A DNA stretch of 64,000 bases. It comes from Ganoderma boninense (taxonomy: Eukaryota; Basidiomycota; Agaricomycetes; Polyporales; Polyporaceae). Where the stretch lies: NCBI GenBank assembly GCA_002900995.3, contig CM035309.1, forward strand, positions 1,494,389 through 1,558,388. The letters are read 5' to 3'. The notes below the pieces were generated by a model. It ran no database searches. It was not told the origin of the DNA and saw nothing but the letters and a program-made list of their open reading frames with translations. Position numbers and translations under genes: made by a program. Shown here piece by piece: positions 18,856 through 30,670 of this stretch; positions within the stretch are counted from its first letter, which is position 1; every line of letters starts with the position of its first letter.

Positions 18856-21727
18856 GGTGCGGGGGTGCGCGCCGTGGCCTGCTCTCGGGGGCTACGAGCT
18901 CTTGAGAGGGCGGGGGTGAGGGTGGTTCCGGGGATGGGAGTTCGCGTGCAGTGGGCCGGGGGGGGTGGGAAGCGCGGGTGCGAGAGTAGAGTGCTGAGAG
19001 CGAAGATTTGGGCGGGAAGACAGCTCACCGGGGTCGAAGGCAATCAAGGGCTCGGAGGGGCACGGGGCGAGCGCTGGGGCGTATATATGAGGTGGAGGAG
19101 GCGGCGCGTTTACAAATAGTGCGAGGGTCGATTGGTGAGCAACACACATCTCAGATGCGCTGCCTCCGGAGATCTTCTTACTCAGTCCGCCCGTCACACC
19201 GTGTCACTCCCTCCCGTGACCGCCCTCCCCATCCGTCACGCACTCCCACCCACGCCCGCCGGATCCGGGTTCCGCCCTGCCTCCTCGCCCCCGCCTGTGA
19301 CTAAGGCCCGGCGCCTCCCCCACGCCCGGGGCAGCCTCCAGGGCCCGCGCCCGTGTCCTGGGCCATCCCATTCCGCCTATGCTCTCGACCATCATCTCCA
19401 CAAATCCTCCATGCTCCTTCGTGGCGCCGTTCGGGAGAAGTATGTATGCTTCTGGCTCTTCCTTGCCACATCCGGCCACCCTACGCCCGCCATCCAATGT
19501 TGCTCCTCGCGAACTTCAAATGGAACATCATGGCACATGCATCTTCGTGCGCCTCAGCCTGTGGCGCAATCTCTCCTCACTTCCTCTCCCTCCCTTGATA
19601 CCGGCATCGCTAACAGCAGCACCAACCACTCGAATACTCACTAGAACATACAGCTTCGAAGATGCTCCAAGTCGACGCTTAGACTCTACGGCCCGCGTTA
19701 AGTACTGCACTGTACTTGATAGTCTTTGCGTCACGGCGGCTAGGTTTCGTGTGAGCCCATCAGCGGTCAACTCCGTGCATTACGGCGCTTCCTCTCGGTG
19801 CTGACAAGCCCACAAGACGTTCCCGCGAATGGCGTTCGGTCGCTTTCAATGGTGCCCCACGTGCTGTCAAGATAAACCCATGAAACCGCTGAGGGAATCG
19901 TTGCGCAATGACGGTCAAGTTGCCGTGCTAAACTGTGGCAACTCAATTCAGGGTTCGAGCCCTCGAACGTCAAGTAGCCACGGCCTGGCCGTCGGCGTCA
20001 CCGAACATAATTTTCTGCCCGCAGTGGGGCTTTCGTCTGCTGAGACTGCTGCCCAGGTCGTCGGACGGCAATCTGAATAGGACGATAACGAGGGCGTGCG
20101 TTGGAATGGACGCGGGAGGCCCTGCGCATTGGTGGTCAGCGGATCGCATTTTGGCTTCTTGCGGAGAACATGTCTCTCAACGGCAGTGGAAGGTGTCCAA
20201 GAAGGCCACACACGAGGTCGAGGAAAGCGCCATCAGTTTTAAACACGCACCTCTATCCCGTCCGTCGGCTTCAAGCATCCATGCGTCATGTCTAACCAGC
20301 GGCTCTAACCTCCGGCTCTTACTAACCATCCTCGTATTGACCGGAGGAAGGCACTTAAGGATCCGGAAAGGAAGACAATTATCTAGAGTCGACCACCGTC
20401 TTTGTGTTAGCTCACGAGTCTGTGTAAGTAGGTGGTAGACGGCCATTACCAATACCGCAACCAAAGTTCGTACCCCATATAGTTCCAATTTTGCGTCGGA
20501 CCATCTGACACGGTAGCGTGGTCATCCTGGTGCGTCGTGTCGAGTGTGAATGTGACCGTGGTTGGGAACGCTTGATGCACCGTGGCGTCCGACACTATTT
20601 CAGACCTGGGGCTACACTTGGTGGTGGTGACGGTATCGGGCCCGACTGTGTAAGCCACTGTTTACGGCCCGTTCGTGTTGGCGGCTATGCTTGTTGACGG
20701 TGGTAGCGTGCAGCGTACCATGCACCGAGTTTGAACGTCGATTACGGCCGGTAGTGCTGCTCGAGATCGAGGATCCCGTTCCTGCACCCTCGGAAGAAAT
20801 GTAAGGTTTAGCGTCGTTTGGAACCTACCAAGTGCAAGTGCATTGGGAACATGGGAATCTAGAATTAGACATTCGTTCACCTCGAAGTTGATCCGGCTTG
20901 GCCTATCTGGTCGAACTTCGCAGTGCGATGCCGCCACTTTTAGTCACGCCGTCACCACTCAGGTTGACGCACCTGGGTAATTCTACCAGGTTTAACCATG
21001 CGACTGACAGGGCCGCCGTGAAAGGACGTCATGCTCAGTTTTGGAACAGCTTTGAGACAAGGCATGTGAACAGGCACTACGGAGGTATGTGTTCGGCCTG
21101 ATGAAATGTAAGCCTTAGCCAGAGCTAGCTTGCGGGTTTAGTGCGCCACAGAGAACGTCGCTCGGGTCGACTGTCGGAGACCTCGGGTGAAGAATCTCAC
21201 GGGTGGGTTTCTTATGACAAACAAAGGTCCTGAACCCGGCCCAAAAAGCCCTAGGAGGAGCTGTGAGTGCCGAAGGGCGGGCATGGACGAGATGGCTACG
21301 AACAGACGTCGTTTGCGAGATCGAAGGTCTTGATATTGGTGAGAACGGCGTCCATTCGTTCTTGTGGCGCGTTGCGAGTCTCAGACACGAGGGCCACTCT
21401 GGAGACCCGGAGCGCAAAGAAGGGGCCGAGGAGAGGGGGCGTCGGACAAGAGAACGGACTCAGTCGAATTGGTGGCCGTTCAGCCGTGCAGGGAGCGCGG
21501 AGGACTGCAGACGTCGAGTTGAGTGGAGGATCATTGTGACGGAGTGCGGAGAGGACGGAGTGGGAGGCGCCGAGTGGGGGACGGCGGTTGGCCGGGGCAA
21601 GTTGAGACTCCGCTGGCCAGGGACGGTTGCCTGATCCTGGGGCCTCTGCACGGCTTCCTCCTCATCCTTCTCCTTTCCGCCGCCCTCTCCCTCTTCGTCC
21701 CCCTCGGTTGCCTCCCCACCCGCCAGC
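18856..21727. other. Gene-poor 2.9-kb interval
   Basis: No gene with recognisable motifs. The casein kinase I promoter must lie at the right end: a CT-rich leader precedes 21728. On the minus strand, 20937-20446 is one open frame interrupted by a single stop at 20662-20664, which could be a decayed gene. A tRNA-like B-box at 19951 was rejected. No terminal repeats found by eye. Confidence 0.4.
20446..20937 (-). pseudogene. Possible decayed ORF with one in-frame stop
   Basis: Two open stretches in the same minus-strand frame (20937-20665 and 20661-20446) are separated by one TAA. The product is Thr/Val-rich (VSDATVHQAFPTTVTFTLD) and looks beta-stranded. It matches no family I know. It may be chance or an old gene remnant. 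Confidence 0.2.
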
Positions 21728-24218
21728 ATGACCACTCCCCATGTAATAGCATCCTCTTCGGGTCATCATTCCTCGCAGTCTGCTACTTCCAATGGCGTCG
21801 TGGGCAATCACTTCCGAGTCGGAAAGAAGATTGGAGAGGGCTCTTTCGGTGTCGTTTTCGAGGGTACGCTGGCCTCTGTCAGGCAGTTCAGAGCTCTCAG
21901 GAATGACAATGTGACGCCGCTATGCAGGCACCAACATGCTCAACAACCAGCCCGTGGCCATCAAGTTTGTACGTGTCGCCGCCCCACACGACCTCCTGGT
22001 CGGATATTGATCCATCCATTTCCTCTCAGGAACCACGCAAGTCCGAAGCGCCTCAGCTGCGTGACGAGTACAGGTCGTACAGGACTTTGAACGGCACCCG
22101 TACGTCTCTTCGTTAGGATCCTCATCATCATCCATGGCCTCGTGCCCTACTCACATTTTTTGCTGCTCCCAATAGCGGGTGTGCCACAGGTTCACTACTT
22201 CGGTCAGGAGGGTCTCCACAATGTCCTTGTCATCGACCTCCTTGGCCCTAATCTTGAGGACCTGTTCGATATGTGCGGGCGCAAGTTTTCCATCAAGACG
22301 GTTTGCATGGCTGCGAAGCAGATGGTGAGTGCCCCCTTCCCCCTTGCGAGGGTCCCGCAGCGTGCGGACGGTGGACAGGTGGTGGTGGGGCGGCCTTCGT
22401 ACCCTATGTGCATTCCCAGCATGCCGCTCCATTGTGTTTCATCCCCCCATATCAGTCAACTATCGGCGCTTCTTGGCGCTTAGACTATCCTAGCCGACAT
22501 GCAGCGCCTCGAGCGCGTCGGGACGACAGCCAGCGAGGATCACGCCCATTCCAGAAAGTGTGTCATGGCTGTATGAGCGGCCCCGCTCTCTGTCCGCGTT
22601 GGCATTATTGGCATCCTTGTCTTCCTTGTTCGTTCTATCTCTTAGACCACTGACATATGAATGCTCTCAATATAGGTGACCCGTGTGCAGTCCATTCACG
22701 AGAAGTCCCTCATCTATCGCGACATCAAACCTGACAACTTTTTGATTGGTGTACCCGGCACCAAGACCGCTAATACCATTCATATCATCGGTACGTGTTC
22801 CATTCCACACTTGCGTTCTCCTTGCTGGGGGTTCCCGCGTGTTCTTAGTATCCGGAGTTCTGACCTTCACAGCCTTCGCCTTCAAACGTGTCAAACGGCC
22901 ATGTTTTATTCTTCACTTGTCTATTGCTTCGTTGGATTTTACGTCACCGCAAAGTAAGCCTTAGCAGGGTGCTGACGGAGTTATTGCTTCAGACTTTGGT
23001 ATGGCTAAGCACTACCGTGACCCGAAGACGAAGGTGCACATTCCGTACCGTGAGCGGAAGTCTTTGTCTGGCACCGCTCGTTACATGTCCATCAACACGC
23101 ACTTGGGGCGCGAGCAATCTCGCCGTGATGATCTCGAGTCTCTTGGTCATGTCTTCATGTATTTCCTGCGTGGTGGACTGCCATGGCAAGGTCTCCGTGC
23201 CGCCACAAACAAGCAGAAGTACGAAAAGATCGGCGAGAAGAAGCAGAGCACACCAATTGAGGAGCTCTGCGAGGGATTCCCAGGTCAGTCGAACACTTCC
23301 TTTCGCGGTACATTGCCGCTTAAAGCCTCCACGCTCTCCAGAGGAGTTTGCCATCTACATGAACTATGTTCGCAAGCTCGGCTTCGAGGAGACGCCAGAC
23401 TACGACTTCCTCCGGGAGCTGTTCACTAAGGTTCTCAAGACCCTGGGTGAGCCCGAGGACGGCGTGTTCGACTGGATGCTTATCAACGGAGGGAAGGGCT
23501 GGGAAGCAAGCCAAGTACGTCTTTCTCGTTGTGGATCCAACGAACTCTCTGAACATTTCTCCAGACCTCCGCTCTTCTGGCTTCCGCGCACGGTGGTACT
23601 CCTCACACCCCTCACAGGGATCGCCACCGGGATCGCGAGCGGGCCCACAGGTCTTCACGGAACCAGCTGCAGGAAGGTGCTTCACCAGCGTCGCCGCTTG
23701 TTTTAGCACCGACGCCTGCGCACGTGAAGAGCACCCGCCGTCCACACGATGCTTCGCGTGGTGGCTCGCGCGAGCATGTCAGCGTTCAGCCCCTGGCGCC
23801 TCAAAGCCGACGTCAGAGCCAGGCGCAGGCTCGCAACGAGCGCGACAGCGGGCTGGTTGCGCCACACCCTTACGCGGCGCCAGGGAGCGCAGGAGGCGGT
23901 TACCGCGCGAACGGAAACGCGTACGGGAGACAGTCGCCCATTCCGCCGAACGGGGCGCCGGGAGCGAACGGATCTGGTGCGTTGCAACAACACCCGAACA
24001 ACTCGGAATCGTTCATGTACGGACAAGGTGCAGGCAAACCCGGCACTGCCAGCCGGGAGGGAACGACTACCGCGGGCACGCGGCAGGAGGGGATGAACAG
24101 CCAGGCACGCATGGGCGTGTACGATCGGGAGCAGATGGCACGGGTCGGAGAGCAGGACGAGCACGGGATGGGGAGGAAGAAGGGCGGATTCTGGGCTGCG
24201 TTCTGCTGTCGGGGATAA
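21728..24218 (+). CDS. Casein kinase I, membrane-anchored (Yck1/Yck2 type)
   Basis: Exons 21728-21863, 21928-21968, 22030-22099, 22176-22324, 22676-22790, 22993-23283, 23342-23514, 23565-24218; 542 aa with all phases matching. Kinase motifs in order: [12 protein letters not shown] glycine loop, VAIKF lysine, [12 protein letters not shown] catalytic loop, [10 protein letters not shown] activation start, and the CK1-specific [13 protein letters not shown]. The C-terminal 200 residues are Ser/Gly/Gln-rich and end [10 protein letters not shown] terminal CC pair is the palmitoylation site of yeast Yck1/2, so plasma-membrane or endosome anchoring is expected. In yeast these kinases control nutrient sensing, endocytosis and morphogenesis. 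The neighbouring PPR-like gene is convergent. Confidence 0.95.
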
Positions 24219-25295
24219 GAATGCTGTGGATCACTCCCTCGACGCGCACGGGCTGCGCGGATCACCTTGTACGTGTCGTCTGTGTCGGCGCACCGCTCTA
24301 GCTAATCGGCGTGTACGTTAGGTTTGCAACTCTTCCACCTGTGACGGCTCTGACGACCCCAACAACGACCATAACTTACCGTCTCGTATAAGGCAAACTG
24401 CTCTCGCTCTCCGTATCAAGATGGCCTACTCTCATGACCCGCGACGACGTCCACATACAACCTCCCCCGCGATCCATCACACAATGACCGCCACCTGCAT
24501 ACCCCGTTCATTCGCCCGTGTATATTCGCTATCGCTATCTCGGGGTTGGCGCTCCGTAATATTGCATTCTCCAGCAGTCTCCGTTTGTGTCCCCGTCCGA
24601 AGCCATCTCGAGTCCTTATATTGATTGCCACTGCCATTATCCATATTCCGCCTTGCAAGCACCCTCGCGTCCCGCTCAGGTTCCGGCCCAAAGGACACCG
24701 CCACTCGTTCACGTTTCCGTTTCCCATTTCCCCCCTGCCCTCCACCCCCTACCCTGCCCCCTCCCCCGATCCCCCCTTGTCTAGAGCACGTTGCGACCCC
24801 TCCCATCCTCGCGTTGCCTGGAGCGGTCGGTGCTGCGGGCCATTGCTTACTGCGTACACCGCAACGTGAACGATGCTGTCGTCCTTACTGCGTTTCGTGC
24901 ATACCACTAGCTGCTGGCGTAGAACGCTTTTGGGTCTCCCCCCTTAGCATATATATCTCGTCTGTCCTCTCATCTGTCCGTCCTCGAATCTCGTGTCAAT
25001 TCAATTCAAGGGTCCTGTTCCATATCTGTCTCTCAGGCCTTTGATTTGTTTCTCTTCTGCCCTCTTCCGGATTTCCACATTGGTTAGCTCTATCTCGGAC
25101 TGATTCGCTTGTTCCTCCTTTCTTTCGGAAGCACTGACCGTAATATTATCTTTGCGATCAGAAGTGACGCAGAATATTTAATATTCAACTACACATAAGG
25201 TACTCACGGCGAAGCCCTCCTGACTTCTGAGTGCTTTGAGCATTTACAAAAGAAAATCCCGGCCCACGTTCTAACATCCGCGCACGACATAGCGA
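24219..25295. other. Convergent 3' region of casein kinase I and PPR-like gene
   Basis: About 1.1 kb, pyrimidine-rich on the plus strand. No gene supported. It probably includes a long casein kinase 3' UTR. Confidence 0.45.
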
Positions 25296-28200
25296 TCAGT
25301 GACCGCCCTGAGCCCCCAACGTCTTCAGCATCCCAATGATCCTCCGAGCCGCTGCCACGTCGTGCCTCAGGTAGAACGCCTTCACGAACATCTTGTACAT
25401 CGGCTCGACGTGCCGCCTATACGAGAGTGGAGCATCAACGAGCGGCACCTCGAGGCCCCCAACCAGTATCCGTGGCACGGCATCCGTGCCGAACCTCGTC
25501 CCGAACGGAGGAAGAACAAGCCCGTCCCCTCTTGGTTGCCCAGCAGGATATCCCCGCCTGACGAGCGCGTCGAAGAGCCGACGCGCCCCCATGGCATCGA
25601 CGTCGTCCCGAAGACGCAGTTGTGCCTTCACAAGGATGTTCACCGTGACGTGATCTGGGGCGAAGTCGTACTGGCCGGTGAAGTCCTCGTACGCGCTGGC
25701 CAGCGACCGGAGGCGCTGCCGATTCGACGAGCCTGGTTGCAGCAGGTATGCGTGGAGGATTGCGTTGCAGAGGGATGTACGGACGGCCGGCGTCGCACGA
25801 GCGCGAACCTCGTTTACGAGTTGTTTCGCGGCGTGGAGGCGGCCGGCGCGAGCAAGTGTGGTAACTGCATAAAGCCATGCACGGGGATCTTCGGTGAACG
25901 AGGTCGCTGACACAATGGTGGACGCGGGTGAGGGTTCCCGTCTCCGTCGGGAGTGGAGACTGTGAGATAAGGCGCGGATCGTCACGAAGGATGGGTTCTC
26001 CTCGACCTGGACACGGTTTGCAAATCTAGATGCGAGGTGGTGAGCTCCGTCGCGGCGCAAACGGAAGAGGACCAGAGACGTCCAGCCAGAAGCCATGTCC
26101 GGGTACCTTTGCACGGCGTGAGCGAGCGTGCGGCGGGCCAGCGTGTACTGTTGGTGCTGCAGGAGTGCACGGAGTAGACGAGTGTAGAAAGTTCGCGTAA
26201 AGACTGACGAATCCTTGGTTGCCGCGTCTTCTACGAGCTCGACGGGGACCTTGGCGGACTGGTGGCGGATCATAACGAGTAGGGCGGACTGTAGAGTCGT
26301 GGATAGGCCAGTCTGATCCTGGAGCTGAGGCATCAAGGTGAATGCGCGACCAATGGCATCTGCAACTTGATGTGGGTCCATGAACCGTAGCCCATAACGA
26401 ACGTATACCCGGAGGTGGGCGGACAGGACCTTCGCGCGCAACTGGGGAGGAAGACGCATGTCATTGAGGTATCGATCCAAGAAGTCCCCAATGCCATGCC
26501 GCGCCAATGCCACTCCCACAGCAGCAACGACCGCAGGAGTGGGCACGATGTTGCGGTTGCTCGACCACGCGATAAGTTCTTGTGCGTGTTCAGGATCGGT
26601 GCGTGCATATCGAAGAATCGCTTCGTCCATCGCACCTCGGACAGTGCCTACGTGCGACGCGCACACCACGAGATCGACAAGAGCGCGCTCGAAGAAGGTC
26701 CCACAAACCAAAGACGCGTAGAGCTGCTCCGTGGCCATCTCCTGCAGACCGTCCTCCGTGCTGGCCTCAGTGATGACCCAAAGTCCGGCGGCTACCGTGT
26801 ACTCACGGCAAGTGTCGACAAGCGATTTGTCCTTGAGCTGGCCAGCGATCTTGAGGAAGGTCGCACATATGAGGCGGGTGACAAGGAGCGACCTCGGAGG
26901 AGCGATGGAAGGGGGGACGGCGATCCAATCACGCCAATGGTTCCGGACAACCTGCACTAGACCCAGCAGAACATCGTCGTCCAAAGCAGCACCGGATGCT
27001 ATGCCCGACTGCAAGACATTTTCCAAGGCAGCGAGGACACAAACAGATTGCCATTCCACGACCGCTGCCTGTTGGGTTGGATCCCGCGACTCCGGGGCGC
27101 TCTTGCCCACAACGTCAGTAGAGTGTGTGAGGGCAAGTGCGAGCAGCACAAGACAATTCCAACGGAGGCCTACCGTCTCGTCAGAGACGGGGCTTGTAGC
27201 GAACACACGACTCGACACTGCGTGGGCCCAAGCGTCAATTCGACTGTCCCCAACATTCCGACCATGAGCCTGTCCAGAGCTGAAAGCTGCGCCTTTCATA
27301 GACATCGCCAGTCTGCCGATACTAAGGTGACGGTCTGACAATGCGCTGGTGCTTGCAACACTTGTTAACGGTGGCATGTTCGCGTTTCCGTCACGCCGAA
27401 CCTCTACGCCTTTTGCAAGGGCGAGAAGAATATCTTGCTTCGACGAACTTGTAGACCAAAGCCCGGGACGGATGACTCCCTGGAGTAACACGTCGACAAT
27501 CGCGGGGTGACACCTGTTGCGGGGAAGAAGCGATGTAAAGCAGGTTGCCAGGGTTTGTGCCGCATCCGGCGACGACGAAGCAAGCAAGGCTTGTAGATAA
27601 GGCACGTGGATGTCGGGGTGGGAATCTGCGCAAAGGGTGGTGTAACACATTCCCGCCTTCCCAAGGCATGCTTCGGCTTCCTGAGGATCTAGAAGGAAAT
27701 TAAATCGTTTGAAGTGGAAACCGGGCACAGGAAACACACTGACTACTATGCGCTCGCTCGTAAAACCCGGCGAGATGGGCGCGCATCATCCAGTACCGGT
27801 CTGAGGGCAATAAGGGATACCGTAAGAAGTGACGCTTGTCATGAAAGACCGCCATGAGAAACCGCCATTGTGGAACGAAGGCAGATGGAGGCATGTCATA
27901 TGCGCGAGGATGCGTGTGAAAGGAGCTGAGAGGGTTTGTGGGCACCGTGATGGATAGTGTGCCGAGAAGACGTATTAGCGAACTCATGTCCACAGGGCTA
28001 AGGTGGTGGAGGGCGCCATTCGATTTCCAGAGGACGTATCTATGACGGATATCGCGAACGGTGTAGGGATGGGAAAGGTCCCGCGTCTCGGAGAGAAATG
28101 CGCGGACCTTTGCCATAGAACGCACATGGGGCCCATCTTGAAGGGCCAATGGGGCATCCGTCGTCGAATCCAAGGTCGCCGGAATGACGTGCGCTCGCGC

Positions 28201-28497
28201 CGTCGAACAGTCGAGAGGACTTTCGCCTTGCGATGAATCTTGTGGAGATGATGAAGCATTGATTCCATGGTGATTAAGGAAGATGCTTCGGTTGGTGGTC
28301 CGCGTCAATGTGTGTGGGGAGTGGTCCGAGGCAGGCCTTGCTGGCACCACGACCGTATGATAGAATAATGGAGGAGCCGTACGGCTACGAAAGCAATGAG
28401 CTTTGAATCTCCTCACTGAACGCAATGCATACCTGAGCGTTGAGAAACTACTGCAGCCGTCCGCAATTCGGACGGTCTGCAACACCCATCGCAACAT
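25296..28497 (-). CDS. Large PPR-like organellar helical-repeat protein
   Basis: Exons 28497-27744 and 27688-25296; 55-nt intron, phase 1; 1048 aa. The N-terminus is Arg/Ser/Leu-rich and nearly free of acidic residues (MLRWVLQTVRIADGCSS...SVRRFKAHCF), a mitochondrial presequence. The C-terminal half contains degenerate 35-residue helical pairs: HVTVNILVKAQLRLRDDVDAMGARRLFDALVRRG (in outline), YKMFVKAFYLRHDVAAARRIIGMLK, and SLCNAILHAYLLQ. These fit pentatricopeptide-type proteins, which in fungi bind mitochondrial transcripts. The target RNA cannot be inferred. The ATG at 28497 is the first in frame; the open frame extends upstream but without an ATG. It is divergent to ribosomal P0. Confidence 0.75.
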
Positions 28498-29099
28498 TCC
28501 ATTGCATGTGTAATGCCGTCCTTGACGTGCTCCAGCGGCAAATATGAATCCCCTGCCCCCGCCAGGACGTATGAGTCGCCTGCAGAGCGCGTCGCCGCAG
28601 GGAAGGGCCAGTGAAACGAGTCGTCGCCGAGCCTGAGACTGAGAAACGAGGCCAACTTCGAGTTCCAACTCGCCGCCGGCGCCAGTCCCCAGCCCACGCG
28701 ACGTCACCACCCCCGTGACCCGTTACCATATCTGTCACATACAAGCGCCTAAGGGTTCTCCTCCATCAAGCCTTGCCCGATTGCGGACTGTGGGAACGCT
28801 GAGAACCTTATTTGAGCAACTGTACGCCACCGCCCTTGGCCTTCAATTCCGTACAGGGAAAGTAACGAATCCACCGCTACCACACATTCCGACCAGCTCA
28901 GTTGCCTTGAAAAATCCGTTGGCACGCACGGTCAGTTTCGATGCGCACATCGTTGTAATCTTGCTCATATAATGTTCCAGAGGTCAATTGGGAGGCTCTG
29001 ATCATCCACTAACTTCTCAAAAGTCAGGTCAGGAGCTCAACTTCATCCCGGATGTAATGGACACTGTGTTCATCCTTTCTCCAGCTCTACATCATCACA
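28498..29099. other. Divergent promoter region PPR-like / RPP0
   Basis: 602 bp between two start codons facing away from each other. No ORF of interest. A CT-rich tract just before 29100 fits a ribosomal-protein leader. Confidence 0.5.
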
Positions 29100-30314
29100 A
29101 TGGGTGCCACTCGCGCGCAGAAGGAACTATACTTCCAGAAGCTCAAGGAGCTTGTGGGCAAATACCGTGAGTCTCTCTGTATTATTTCCCTCCGCGTCGG
29201 CCAAGAGTGACTGTGGTTCTAGCCTCAATCTTCCTTGTCAATGTCGACAACGTCGGTTCCAACCAGATGCACCAGATCCGTGTCGCTCTTCGCGGCAAGG
29301 GTATCGTCGTCATGGGCAAGAACACCATGGTCCGCCGTGCCCTCCGTTCAATCCTCACCGAGTTCCCCCAGTTCGAGCGCCTCCTCCCCCACGTCAGGGG
29401 CAACATCGGTTTCGTCTTCACCAGCGGTGACCTCAAAGAGATCCGCGACGTCATCACCGCCAACAAGGTCGCCGCTCCCGCTCGTGCTGGTGCCCTCGCC
29501 CCCAAGGATGTCACCATCCCTTCCGGTAACACCGGTATGGAACCCGGAAAGACCTCCTTCTTCCAGGCCCTCGGTATTCCCACCAAGATCGCTCGTGGTA
29601 CCATTGAAATCGTGTCTGACGTTCAGGTCGTCACTGCTGGTACCCGTGTCGGCCCGTCCGAGGCGACCCTTCTGAACATGTTGAACATCTCGCCGTTCAC
29701 CTACGGTATGACCGTCGTTCAGATTTTCGACCAGGGCAACATCTTCTCCCCGGATGTTCTCGATGTTACGGACAAGGAGCTCCTCGACCGCTTCTTCTCG
29801 GGTATCACGACCATCGCGGCCATCTCCCTTGCCCTTCAGTACCCGACCATCGTCTCGGTCGTGCACTCCCTGGTCAACTCGTACAAGAACCTCATCGCTG
29901 TCGCTCTTGCCACCGAGTACAGCTTCGAGGGTGCCGAGAAGGTATGTAGCCCGTCTTTGAGAATTCGCGCTTGTGGCCTATGAACGCTTCCAAACACTGA
30001 AAATGCTGAGGGTCCGACGGATCTATGCTGTTTTCTTTTCCGCTTATTGTCTGAGGCTACTCAATTCCTCCTTCTCCTAATTCTTAATCTCTGATTCGAC
30101 CTTCTCCACAGGCCAAGGAGTACCTTGCCAACCCCGACGCGTTCGTTGTTGCCGCTGCTCCTGCCGCTGCTGAGGCTGCTCCCGCTGCTGCGGCCGCTGA
30201 GGAGAAGGAGGAAGAGAAGGAGGAGTCCGACGACGACATGGTACGTTGCCTCATCATTTCCAGAGATATGTCGGTCTCATGCATTGTTTCCAGGGCTTCG
30301 GTCTCTTCGACTAA
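29100..30314 (+). CDS. RPP0: 60S acidic ribosomal protein P0 (uL10)
   Basis: Exons 29100-29166, 29223-29941, 30112-30240, 30294-30314; 311 aa. [19 protein letters not shown] at the N-terminus, [11 protein letters not shown], and the body [20 protein letters not shown] are diagnostic. The Ala-rich hinge is followed by the acidic C-terminus ESDDDMGFGLFD, shared by all stalk proteins and bound by translation GTPases. P0 anchors the P1/P2 heterodimers of the ribosomal stalk. The last coding exon is only 21 nt and encodes GFGLFD. Codon use is strongly biased to C-ending codons, as expected for a highly expressed gene. The HEN1 gene follows on the same strand. Confidence 0.97.
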
Positions 30315-30670
30315 ACGCTCCGCGTATGAGTGTCCCGTTGATGCTGTATCGCTTCATGACCTTGCACAAAGTTACTCTACGATGCTGTTAACTTGTATCT
30401 CTACTGTGTCGTTAGCACTCATGATTCCCGATGCATCCTCGCAAACACTTTTCCGTCCCTCCTGCCTTTGTGTGACGTCCCAAAAGAGTGCTGCGGCAGA
30501 AGGTCAGCTTAGAGGGAAGCATCCAATGACCCTCAGGGACGGATTGACAAAGCGTTTTTGGGCCTTGCGGTCTGGTTATTCACACCCTAGCGGTCCTGCC
30601 GTTCCTCATGCAACCTGGTGGCATAAGACCCACGATGCTGCCTCATGTCCTTCCTTCTCATGATTCCACA
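30315..30670. other. Short intergenic region RPP0-HEN1
   Basis: 356 bp holding the P0 3' UTR and the HEN1 promoter. No gene seen. Confidence 0.5.

Noticed and set aside
19910..19975. tRNA-like signal: GGTTCGAGCCC B-box with possible acceptor pairing GACGGTC/GAACGTC and a GTTGCC/GGCAAC hairpin
   Set aside because: Only about 66 nt between the paired arms, no D-arm or A-box, and an imperfect T-stem. Not a tRNA gene as far as I can see.
25299..27338. Several plus-strand ORFs opposite the PPR-like gene
   Set aside because: Antisense shadows of a single 797-codon exon with PPR-like repeats.
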